Below are positions 6,207 through 12,405 of a stretch of DNA of 12,405 nucleotides, one piece after another; the stretch's first letter is position 1; each line of letters starts with the position of its first letter. Under the pieces are notes generated by a model that was given only the letters and a program-made list of their open reading frames with translations, searched no databases and was not told the DNA's origin. The DNA lies in assembly GCA_021156245.1 (NCBI GenBank), contig JAJNBO010000073.1, forward strand, positions 1 to 12,405, in the 5' to 3' direction. This DNA is from Ramlibacter sp. (GTDB taxonomy: Bacteria; Pseudomonadota; Gammaproteobacteria; Burkholderiales; Burkholderiaceae_C). Made by a program: the position numbers and the translations under genes.

Positions 6207-7337
6207 ATGAAAAGACGCAGCTTCGCGCTGGCGCTGGGGACGGCGCTCGCGCTGCCGCACGCGCGCGCCCGCACGGCGGACCTGGTGATCGGCCAGGTCG
6301 CCCCCTTGTCGGGCGTGCTGGCCAGCACGGGCGCCCAGATGGTGGTCGGAGGCCGCATCTACTTCGAACACGTCAACGCGCGCGGCGGCATCCACGGCCG
6401 CATGATCCGCCAGCTGGTGGCGGACGACGGCTACAAGGTGGATGAGACCGTCCGCCTGACGCGCGAGATGCTCGCCAAGCCGGAGGTCGTCGCGCTGTTC
6501 GGCTTCGCCGGCACCGCGAACATCGGCAAGCTGCTGTCCGAGCGCGTGCTGGAGCAGGGCGGGGCCGCGCTGGTGGCGCCCTACACGGGCGGCGAGAACC
6601 TGCGCAGCCCGTTCAACCCCTGGATCTTCCACATGCGCGCCGGCTATGCCGACGAGACCGAGCACATGGTGCAGCAGGCCACGACGTTGGGCCTGAACCG
6701 CATCGCCGTGATGTACCAGGACGACGGCTTCGGCCAGGCGGGCCTGGACGGCGTGCGCAAGGCGCTCGCCAAGCGGCAGCTGCCGCTGGCCGTGGCCGCC
6801 GGCTACGAGCGCAACACCGACAAGGTGGAAGAAGCCGTGCGCCGGATCAAGGAGGTCGATGCGCAGGCCGTGATCATGATCTCGATCAACAAGCCGACCG
6901 CGGCGTTCGTGAAGCGCTATCGCGAGGTCGGCGGCGGCGCGCAGCTGTACAACATCTCGGTGGTGGACCCGGCGGAGATCGTCAAGCTGGCAGGCCTGAA
7001 GAACGCGCACGGCCTGGGCATCAGCCAGGTGGTGCCCTATCCGTACACGCCGAGACTGCCGGTGGTGCGCGAGTACCAGGACTTGCTGAAGCGCCATGCG
7101 CCCGACCAGCAGGTGAACTACACGAGCTTCGAGGAGTTCCTCGGGGCGAAGGTGCTGGTGGAGGGGCTGCGTCGCGCGGGACCGAATGCCACGCGCGCCA
7201 AGGTGATCGAGGCACTGGAAACCGTGTCCAACTTCGACCTGGGTGGCATCACCGTGAACTACTCGCCGCAGAACCGCGTGGGCTCGCGCTACGTCGAGGT
7301 CACGGTGATCGGCAGCACCGGAAAACTCCTGAAATGA
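6207..7337 (+). CDS. ABC transporter periplasmic substrate-binding protein, LivK-like (type 1)
   Basis: A 376-residue binding protein of the Peripla_BP_6 / branched-chain amino acid receptor family. A basic, hydrophobic N-terminus (MKRRSFALALGTALALPHARA) is an export signal; the KRRSF pair makes a Tat signal possible. The mature part begins TADLVIGQVAPLSGVLASTG, followed by FEHVNARGGIHGR, the middle-domain YQDDGFGQAG, and a normal C-terminal end. I chose ATG 6207 because GGAG (6197-6200) lies six bases before it; a GTG at 6195 in the same frame has no such site. No permease or ATPase gene is nearby, so it is an orphan receptor, as is common in Burkholderiales. The ligand could be an amino acid, an aromatic acid or a related compound and cannot be told from sequence. 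Transcription may come from its own promoter in the 111-bp gap. Confidence 0.9.
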   Translation: MKRRSFALALGTALALPHARARTADLVIGQVAPLSGVLASTGAQMVVGGRIYFEHVNARGGIHGRMIRQLVADDGYKVDETVRLTREMLAKPEVVALFGFAGTANIGKLLSERVLEQGGAALVAPYTGGENLRSPFNPWIFHMRAGYADETEHMVQQATTLGLNRIAVMYQDDGFGQAGLDGVRKALAKRQLPLAVAAGYERNTDKVEEAVRRIKEVDAQAVIMISINKPTAAFVKRYREVGGGAQLYNISVVDPAEIVKLAGLKNAHGLGISQVVPYPYTPRLPVVREYQDLLKRHAPDQQVNYTSFEEFLGAKVLVEGLRRAGPNATRAKVIEALETVSNFDLGGITVNYSPQNRVGSRYVEVTVIGSTGKLLK

Positions 7338-7346
7338 CTTTCGCAG

Positions 7347-7371
7347 GCCGGGTCGCCGCAGGCACCCCGGC
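7347..7371. terminator. Weak GC hairpin between convergent genes
   Basis: GCCGGGT (7347-7353) pairs with ACCCCGGC (7364-7371) apart from one bulged C, leaving a 10-nt loop. It occupies the 39-bp gap between the convergent stops of the LivK-like and SulP genes, where a bidirectional terminator would be expected. There is no T-run on either strand, so intrinsic termination is doubtful. Confidence 0.3.
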
Positions 7372-7376
7372 ATCCC

Positions 7377-9029
7377 TCACGGACTGAGCCGCCCGAACGC
7401 CAGCAGCGCATCGGTGTCGGTGCGATACACCTTGAGCAGCGGCCCCTGCTCCAGGGCGCCGGCCTTCTCCAGCACGCGCTCCACCGGCAGTTTGAGCCCG
7501 CTGATGTGCAGCGTGATGCCGCGCTCCATGAGCAGCTTGCGCAGTTGCACGAACATCTCGACCCCGGTCGCATCGATGCGGTTGATCGGCTGGGCGAACA
7601 GGCAGACGTGCTGCACGTCGGGATGCGCTGCCAGGTGTTCGGCGATCGCCCGCTCCATGGCGCTGGCCGATGCGAAATCCAGCTCCGCGTCCATGCGCAG
7701 GCCATAGAGCTGCGGCGCCAGCGGCGGCAGGTTCCACAGCTCGCGGTCGCGCAGGCTGCCGTCCGGATGCAGCCCCACCTCGATGACGCGGGGATGCAGG
7801 CGCAGGTACAGGAAGTGCGCCAGGCCGATCACCACGCCCGTCAGCACGCCCCAGTAGATGCGCGGGGAGGTGAGGAGCGTCACGGCGAAGGTGGCCGCTG
7901 CCGTGAACGCCTCGAACCGGTCGATCTGCCACAGGTCCTTGAAGACGCGCGGCTTGAGCAGGCTGGAGACCGCCGCAATCACGACCGCGGCCAGCACCGC
8001 CTTCGGCACGTGCGACAGCGCGGGGGTGAGGAACAGCAGGACCAGCACGACGAAGCCGGACGTGATGACCGTGGACCAGCCGGTGCGGGCGCCCGAGTAC
8101 AGCGTGAGCGCCGCGCGCGAGAACGACGCGCTGGTGGCGAACGTGCCGGAGAACGCGGCGGCGAGCTTGCCCACGCCCTGGCCGACGAGGTCCTGGCCGG
8201 CGTCCCAGCGCTTGCCGTCCCGCTGGCTCTCGATCTTGGCGCTGGACGCCATCTCCAGCGAACTCACGAGCGCGATCACCACCGCGGGCGCCAGCAATGC
8301 GGAGAACTGGTCCCAACCCGGCCAGCGGGGCCAATGGAGGTCGGGCAGGCCTTGCGGCAGCGTGCCGACGACGACGCCATGCTGCGAATAGCCGCTGAAG
8401 TAGCTGATCGCGCCGGCGGTTGCTATGGCGATCAGGATGATGGGCAGGCGCGGCACCAGCCGCTTGGCCGTGACGAAAACGACCAGGCTCGCGATGCCAT
8501 ACGCCATCGACTCGTGGTCGAACACCGGGCCCTGCAGCAAGCCGGACAGCGGCCCCTGCAATCCGAGCAGGGCCGGCAGTTGCGAGGCCATGATCAGCAG
8601 CGCCGCTGCCTGAGTGAAGCCGGCGAGCACGGGGGAGCTCACGAGGTTGAGGGCCCACGCCGAACGCGTGAGGCCGACGAGCAACTGCAGGAATCCCGCC
8701 AGCAAGGCGAGCCAGACTGCGAGCGCCACCCAGTCGGCGCTGGCCGGGACCGCCAGGCCCGTGAGTGAAGCGCCCACCAGGACGCTGCTCAGGGCGGAAG
8801 GGCCGGTGGAGAGCCGGGTCGACGCGCTGAACAGGACCGACAGCAGCGGCGGCAGGAAGGCCGCATAGAGGCCGGCCACCAGCGGCATGCCGGCCAAGCC
8901 CGCATACGCGACGGACTGCGGGATCATCACGACGGCCACGGTCAGGGCCGCGATGGCCTCGCCGCGCAGCAGCCGCGCATCCGGGCGCGGCCACTGCAGG
9001 AAGGGCAACCAGCGAGACAGCTTGGGCAT
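7377..9029 (-). CDS. SulP-family inorganic anion transporter with STAS domain
   Basis: A 550-residue inner-membrane transporter. The membrane part (about residues 20-400) has the family's opening VVMIPQSVAYAGLAG (33-47), the signature GLYAAFLPPLLSVLF and the LSTGPSALSSVL segment. The cytoplasmic C-terminal STAS domain includes INRIDATGVEMF, with DATG at 486-489 where SpoIIAA-type domains carry the phosphorylated D-S/T-x-G element. SulP proteins usually carry sulfate, bicarbonate or organic anions, often with protons or sodium; direction and ion are not fixed by sequence. It starts 9 bp after the sulfatase stop on the same strand, so co-transcription is very likely and sulfate is the natural guess. 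A dicarboxylate carrier (DauA-like) or a bicarbonate carrier remains possible. Gene length is normal and the frame intact. The Shine-Dalgarno is weak, which fits coupling to the sulfatase. Confidence 0.93.
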   Translation of the reverse strand: MPKLSRWLPFLQWPRPDARLLRGEAIAALTVAVVMIPQSVAYAGLAGMPLVAGLYAAFLPPLLSVLFSASTRLSTGPSALSSVLVGASLTGLAVPASADWVALAVWLALLAGFLQLLVGLTRSAWALNLVSSPVLAGFTQAAALLIMASQLPALLGLQGPLSGLLQGPVFDHESMAYGIASLVVFVTAKRLVPRLPIILIAIATAGAISYFSGYSQHGVVVGTLPQGLPDLHWPRWPGWDQFSALLAPAVVIALVSSLEMASSAKIESQRDGKRWDAGQDLVGQGVGKLAAAFSGTFATSASFSRAALTLYSGARTGWSTVITSGFVVLVLLFLTPALSHVPKAVLAAVVIAAVSSLLKPRVFKDLWQIDRFEAFTAAATFAVTLLTSPRIYWGVLTGVVIGLAHFLYLRLHPRVIEVGLHPDGSLRDRELWNLPPLAPQLYGLRMDAELDFASASAMERAIAEHLAAHPDVQHVCLFAQPINRIDATGVEMFVQLRKLLMERGITLHISGLKLPVERVLEKAGALEQGPLLKVYRTDTDALLAFGRLSP

Positions 9030-9038
9030 CCGCCGAGC

Positions 9039-10373
9039 TTAACGCTGCGGCATGTCCTTGACGGAGTAGCCCAGGCTGACCGTCGCATCCGCGGGAATGG
9101 CCGGCATGGACTCGTTCCAGCGTTCCCATGCATCGCGCAGGTCGGCCAGCCTCGCCGGATCGCGGCCCGCCAGGTTGGCGCGCTCGCGTTCGTCCGCCGG
9201 GATGTCGAACAGGTAGTCGTGCCCGTCCACCCGCAGGTACTTCCAGTTCCCGTCCCGCAGCGCGCGCTGGCCGCGGTGGTTCATGCGCCAGTGCAGCGGC
9301 CGCGCGAAGCTGCGGCTGCCGTCCTTCAGCACGGGCAGCAGGGACACGCCGTCGAGCGGGTACGCGGGATCCGGCTGCGCGCCGCCGGCGTCGATCACGG
9401 TCGTGGCCCAATCCATGGTCATGCACTGCTGCGCGCTCACCTGGCCCGGCGCGATGACCGCGGGCCAGTACGCGATCCACGGCACGCGGATGCCGCCTTC
9501 GGTGAGGTCCATCTTGCCGCCCACCAGCGGCCAGTTGTCCGAGAAGCGTTCGCCGCCGTTGTCGCTGGTGAAGATCACCAGCGTGTCCCGGTCCATGCCG
9601 TGCTTGCGCAGCGCCTGCATCACCCAGCCGATGCCTTCGTCCATGTGGTGGATCATGCGGCGGTAGGTGTGGATATTGCCCCCGTGCAGGTGGAAGAGAT
9701 TGTTCTTCACCTCCTGCGCCAGCGCTTCGTCGTCACGGGTTTCCCAGGGCCAGTGCGGTGCCGTGTAGTGCAGGCTGAGGAAGAAGGGCGCCTGGCCTTC
9801 GCTGGCGTTGCGCCCCGCCATGCGCTCGATGAAGTCCACGGCGCGGTGCGAGAGCAGGTCGGTGAGGTAACCCTCTTCGGCCTTCTCCTCGTCGCCGAAC
9901 CACAGGTCGTGCTGGCCGTTGGAGCTGCAGTGGGTGAAGTAGTCGACGCCGCCGGACATCGGGCCGAAGAACTCGTCGTAGCCCGAACGCAGCGGGCCGA
10001 AGGACGGCGGATACCCGAGATGCCACTTGCCGATGAGGGCGGTGCGATAGCCTGCCTTCTTCAGCAGCGACGGCATCGTCGGGTGCTCGGGGGGCAGGCC
10101 CAGCGTGGTGCTGCCTCGGCTCTTGCTGTTGATCGGCTCTTCCGCCGCGCCGCGCAGGCGGTACTGGTAGCGTGCCGTCATCAGCGCGAAGCGCGTGGGC
10201 GAGCAGACGGGCGAATTGGAATAGCCTTGCGTGAAGCGCATGCCGTTCGCGGCGAGCGCATCCAGCTGCGGCGACACGGGGCCGAATTCCGCCTCGCGGC
10301 CGCCATAGCAACCGAGGTCTGCGAAACCGAGATCGTCGGCGACGATGAAGATGATGTTGGGCCGCTGGGCCAT
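9039..10373 (-). CDS. Type I sulfatase (arylsulfatase-like, alkaline phosphatase superfamily)
   Basis: Hydrolyses sulfate esters; it may also act on related phosphate or phosphonate esters. The formylglycine motif is intact as C57-S-P-T-R61 in SNSPVCSPTRFALMTARY, so Cys57 must be oxidised by a maturation enzyme not seen here. Metal ligands D13/D14 (IVADDLG) and D271/N272 (FTSDNGGE) are present. So are active-site residues K116 and H118 (ALIGKWHLG), H207 (TAPHWPW) and K287 (VGGKMDLTEGG). The protein has 444 residues. There is no signal peptide: the sequence begins almost directly with the first beta strand (PNIIFIVADD), so the enzyme should be cytoplasmic. ATG 10373 is preferred to the adjacent GTG 10376, because AAGGA lies six bases before it and overlaps the end of the Bug gene. 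Close spacing on both sides ties it to the Bug and SulP genes. The substrate cannot be named. Confidence 0.93.
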   Translation of the reverse strand: MAQRPNIIFIVADDLGFADLGCYGGREAEFGPVSPQLDALAANGMRFTQGYSNSPVCSPTRFALMTARYQYRLRGAAEEPINSKSRGSTTLGLPPEHPTMPSLLKKAGYRTALIGKWHLGYPPSFGPLRSGYDEFFGPMSGGVDYFTHCSSNGQHDLWFGDEEKAEEGYLTDLLSHRAVDFIERMAGRNASEGQAPFFLSLHYTAPHWPWETRDDEALAQEVKNNLFHLHGGNIHTYRRMIHHMDEGIGWVMQALRKHGMDRDTLVIFTSDNGGERFSDNWPLVGGKMDLTEGGIRVPWIAYWPAVIAPGQVSAQQCMTMDWATTVIDAGGAQPDPAYPLDGVSLLPVLKDGSRSFARPLHWRMNHRGQRALRDGNWKYLRVDGHDYLFDIPADERERANLAGRDPARLADLRDAWERWNESMPAIPADATVSLGYSVKDMPQR

Positions 10374-10383
10374 CACGCGTCCT

Positions 10384-11337
10384 TCACGGCTGGTAGCCCG
10401 ACTTGCGCACCACCGGCGCCCACTGTTCGCGATAGGCCTTGAGCATCGCGGCGGTCTGCGCCTGGGTGGACACCACCGGCGTCATCTGCGCCGCCGCGAA
10501 CTTGCGCTGCGTGTCGGGGTCCTTCATCACTTCCGTGATGGCGGCGGCGTAGCGCTGGACGGCCGCGGCAGGCATGGTGGACGGCGCGAAGAAAGCGTTC
10601 CAGCCGTTCGCCGCCAGGGGCAGCCCCGCTTCCCGGAAGGTCGGCACGTCCGGCGAGATCGGTGCGCGCCGCGGCCCCGAACTGGCCAGGATGCGCAGCT
10701 TGCCGCCAGCGTGCTGCGGCAGCACCGTGTCGAGCGTGTCCACCGATACCGGCACCTGGCCGCCGATCACGTCCGTGATCAGGGGCGCGGAGCCGCGATA
10801 GCCCACCACCTGCGCCTGCACGCCCGCCTTCTCCGCGAGCATGAGGGCCACGAAGTGGGGCAGGCTTCCGGTCGCCGGCACGCCGAAGTTCGCCTTGTCG
10901 GGATTGGCGCGCAGCCACGCGATCAGGTGCGACAGTTCGCGCACCGGCACGGCGGCGCCGACGGACACCGCGAAGTCGTAGTCGTTCACGTGGGAGACGG
11001 GCACGAAGTCGCGGTCCGCGTCGTAGCCGTTGTCCTTGAAGACGAGGGGCGCCACCACCATCACGGCCGGGTTGGCGATCATCAGGACGTGTTGCCCGGG
11101 CGGGGCTGCCTTCACCTGCTGGGCCGCGAGCCGGCCACCCGCGCCCGTCCGGTTCTCCACCAGCACCGTGATGCCCAGCCGGGCCTGCAGCTTCTCGCCG
11201 ACGATCCGCGCCACCTTGTCGGTGGCGCCGCCCGGCGCATAGCCGCTCACGATGCGCAGGGTCGAGCCGTCCTGGGCGCGCGTCGCGCCCGTGCCGGCAG
11301 CCACCAGCGCGGCGATCACCACTTGTCTTCTGTCCAT
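10384..11337 (-). CDS. Bug/TctC-family periplasmic binding protein (tripartite tricarboxylate transporter type)
   Basis: A 317-residue extracytoplasmic receptor. The N-terminal signal MDRRQVVIAALVAAGTGATR is followed by a likely cleavage near ATRA-QDG. Family hallmarks are RIVSGYAPGGATDKVAR (28-44), the phosphate-loop-like segment, and VLVENRTGAGG (58-68). The C-terminal end with AYREQWAPVVRKSGYQP is also typical. Bug proteins bind carboxylates, aromatic acids, nicotinate and many other small molecules, most without a dedicated membrane partner nearby. No TctA/TctB genes occur here. The start is set by GGGAG six bases before ATG 11337; the open frame extends to 11412 but would run through the palindrome and lose the signal peptide. 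It is the first gene of the leftward Bug-sulfatase-SulP run, so its ligand may be the sulfatase substrate (inference). Confidence 0.92.
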   Translation of the reverse strand: MDRRQVVIAALVAAGTGATRAQDGSTLRIVSGYAPGGATDKVARIVGEKLQARLGITVLVENRTGAGGRLAAQQVKAAPPGQHVLMIANPAVMVVAPLVFKDNGYDADRDFVPVSHVNDYDFAVSVGAAVPVRELSHLIAWLRANPDKANFGVPATGSLPHFVALMLAEKAGVQAQVVGYRGSAPLITDVIGGQVPVSVDTLDTVLPQHAGGKLRILASSGPRRAPISPDVPTFREAGLPLAANGWNAFFAPSTMPAAAVQRYAAAITEVMKDPDTQRKFAAAQMTPVVSTQAQTAAMLKAYREQWAPVVRKSGYQP

Positions 11338-11373
11338 GGAAGTCTCCCGGCGCCTCGCGGGCGCGCCGCTGCC

Positions 11374-11403
11374 ACTGTATTGCCGCCACAATTGATTGTT
11401 CAA
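11374..11403 (-). promoter_or_regulatory. Candidate promoter of the Bug-sulfatase-SulP run
   Basis: Read leftward, TTGAAC (11398-11403) and TACAGT (11374-11379) are separated by 18 bp and match the -35 and -10 consensus at 4 of 6 positions each. The -35 box lies inside the 19-bp palindrome, so a bound regulator would block polymerase. Found by eye. Confidence 0.3.
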
Positions 11404-11409
11404 ATCAAT
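11391..11409. promoter_or_regulatory. 19-bp palindrome, likely MarR operator
   Basis: ATTGATT-GTTCA-AATCAAT has perfect 7-bp arms around a 5-bp spacer, the size and symmetry expected for a MarR dimer site. It is an AT-rich island in a GC-rich window and sits in the 80-bp gap between the divergent Bug and MarR genes, 8 bp before the MarR GTG start. Binding there could repress both the leftward operon and the regulator itself. The assignment to this MarR is by position. Confidence 0.6.
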
Positions 11410-11417
11410 CATCGACC

Positions 11418-11951
11418 GTGCAAACCCCCATCCCCGCCAGCGCCCTGCGCGCGCCCGCCGCCCTGGACGACCTGCTGCTGTACAAGCTCAGCCGCCTGCT
11501 GTCGGTGGGCGGCAGCATGGTCATCCGGCTGTGCGAAGGCCGCTTCGGCATCACGCGGCGGGAATGGCGGGTGATTTCGCGGCTGGCGCAGCGGCAGGAC
11601 CTGCTCTCGTCCGAGCTGGCGGACAGCATCCAGCTGGACCGCGCCCGCACATCCCGGGCAGTCTCCTCGCTGGTGGCCAAGAAGCTGGTGCGGCGCCAGA
11701 CCGTCGCGGCCGATCGCCGCCAGGCGCGCCTCTCGCTGACGGAGCGGGGACGGGCGGTGCACGACGCGCTGTTCCCGCTGGTGTGCGACATCAACCGCAG
11801 CCTCCTGGCGCCCCTGACCCCGGACGACGTGAACCGGCTCGATCGCATGCTCTCGCGCATGCAGGACGAGGCGGCACGGCTGGTCGAAGTGGCGGAATTG
11901 CCCAAGGCCGACCGCCGCCGGGGCGGCCGTGCCCGGCTGGAGATGGGTTGA
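11418..11951 (+). CDS. MarR-family transcriptional regulator
   Basis: A 177-residue winged-helix regulator. The N-terminal dimerisation helices (about 15-40) lead into the DNA-binding domain: [17 protein letters not shown] (44-60), [13 protein letters not shown] (62-74), recognition helix [17 protein letters not shown] (75-91) and the wing [14 protein letters not shown] (98-111). The C-terminal helices complete the dimer interface, and a basic tail ([15 protein letters not shown]) ends the protein. The start is GTG 11418; the next candidate ATG (11517) would delete the first dimerisation helix. No Shine-Dalgarno is visible and the palindrome ends only 8 bp upstream, so the mRNA leader must be very short. 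The gene diverges from the Bug operon, the usual arrangement for a local repressor responding to a small aromatic or organic acid (family knowledge). Its stop overlaps the helicase start. Confidence 0.9.
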   Translation: MQTPIPASALRAPAALDDLLLYKLSRLLSVGGSMVIRLCEGRFGITRREWRVISRLAQRQDLLSSELADSIQLDRARTSRAVSSLVAKKLVRRQTVAADRRQARLSLTERGRAVHDALFPLVCDINRSLLAPLTPDDVNRLDRMLSRMQDEAARLVEVAELPKADRRRGGRARLEMG

Positions 11952-12405
11952 GCCGCAAGCCGAAAGCCGCTGAGGAGCGCCCCGTCGCCGGCTGGCTGGC
12001 CGGGCGCGGCTGGCAACCGTTCGAGTTCCAGTCGCAGGTGTGGAAGGCCGTGGCGCAGGGGCGCAGCGGGATGCTGCACGCCACCACCGGATCGGGCAAG
12101 ACCTATGCCGTGTGGCTGGGCATGCTCGATGCCTTGCTGCAGCAGCATCCTCCCGGCCGCGGCGCGGAGCCCCTGCGCGTCGTCTGGCTCACGCCGATGC
12201 GCGCGCTGGCTTCCGACACGGCCAAAGCGTTGGCGGCGCCGCTGCGCGACCTGGCGCCGAACTGGACGATCGGGCTGCGCACCGGTGACACGCCCAGCGC
12301 GGAGCGGGCCCGGCAGGACCGCCGGATGCCGACCGTGCTGGTGACCACCCCGGAGTCGCTCACGCTGATGCTCACGCGCGAGAACGCGCGGGCGGAGCTG
12401 CAAGG
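11948..12405 (+). CDS. DEXH-box helicase, DNA-ligase-associated type (N-terminal part)
   Basis: The first 152 codons of a gene leaving the window on the right. It shows [15 protein letters not shown] (aromatic-plus-Gln motif), Walker [14 protein letters not shown], motif Ia [12 protein letters not shown], an [10 protein letters not shown] segment and [17 protein letters not shown]. The order and wording match the Lhr-like helicase family that accompanies the ATP-dependent ligase, MBL-fold exonuclease and PdeM-like phosphoesterase in a presumed DNA-repair module; the full protein would be about 800 residues or more. The DEXH box and second helicase domain lie beyond the edge. The start is TTG 11948, sharing bases with the MarR stop (TTGA), which implies translational coupling; no in-frame ATG gives an equally complete N-terminus. 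The partner ligase ends at 430. Confidence 0.9.
   Translation, partial: MSRKPKAAEERPVAGWLAGRGWQPFEFQSQVWKAVAQGRSGMLHATTGSGKTYAVWLGMLDALLQQHPPGRGAEPLRVVWLTPMRALASDTAKALAAPLRDLAPNWTIGLRTGDTPSAERARQDRRMPTVLVTTPESLTLMLTRENARAELQ

Noticed and set aside
6153..7373. Long leftward open frame (406 codons) antisense to the LivK-like gene
   Set aside because: Composition is dominated by Arg, His, Ala and Gly, typical of a shadow frame opposite a GC-rich gene. The + strand product is a complete, recognisable binding protein.
7300..9480. Leftward open frame of 726 codons across SulP and part of the sulfatase
   Set aside because: It is an out-of-frame shadow; SulP and sulfatase motifs occur only in the other two frames.
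9219..10442. Long rightward open frame (407 codons) antisense to the sulfatase
   Set aside because: It has no recognisable motif, and the opposite strand encodes a sulfatase with every catalytic residue.
11338..11412. Extended Bug protein start at 11412
   Set aside because: It would place 25 extra residues before the signal peptide and cover the palindrome; ATG 11337 has a good Shine-Dalgarno.

Overview
The window looks like chromosomal DNA of a high-GC betaproteobacterium, most likely Burkholderiales and plausibly Comamonadaceae (inference). The pointers are GC-rich third codon positions throughout, a Bug/TctC-type binding protein next to a divergent MarR regulator, an orphan LivK-type binding protein, and an intergenic inverted repeat built from a GCAAAGGACGC unit. 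I see no rRNA, tRNA, CRISPR array, transposase or integrase. Every base lies within a gene or a gap of at most about 155 bp.

Layout. (1) 2-430 (+) is the C-terminal end of an ATP-dependent DNA ligase of the helicase-associated type. (2) 431-585 is a gap dominated by a 108-bp imperfect inverted repeat. (3) 586-3453 (+) is a tight four-gene run with gaps of 4, 13 and 4 bp: GTP cyclohydrolase I, a BLUF blue-light sensor, an EamA-family transporter and a DUF429 predicted nuclease. (4) 3443-4929 (-) is an acyl-CoA synthetase-like gene broken by a frameshift. Divergent from it are a flavodoxin-fold oxidoreductase with a cysteine cluster (4995-6095, +) and a LivK-like periplasmic binding protein (6207-7337, +). 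(5) 7377-11337 (-) is an apparent operon read right to left: Bug-type binding protein, then a type I sulfatase, then a SulP anion transporter. A MarR regulator (11418-11951, +) diverges from it, and a 19-bp palindrome sits in the 80-bp gap between them. (6) From 11948 (+) begins a DEXH helicase of the ligase-associated type, overlapping the MarR stop codon and cut by the window end.

How the genes may work together. The sulfatase and SulP genes are 9 bp apart and the sulfatase follows the Bug gene by 10 bp, so the three are probably one transcript. They make a plausible sulfate-ester capture, desulfation and sulfate-transport unit under MarR control. No TctA/TctB permease and no formylglycine-generating enzyme is in view. 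FolE and BLUF are probably co-transcribed, placing a light sensor next to the first enzyme of pterin/folate synthesis.

The most striking large-scale feature is that the two ends carry two partners of one known DNA-repair module, ligase and ligase-associated helicase, on the same strand but about 11.5 kb apart. The metabolic, transport and regulatory genes between them look like cargo accumulated inside a repair locus. The strongest single anomaly is the broken acyl-CoA synthetase, which lacks a short loop as well as its reading frame at the break.
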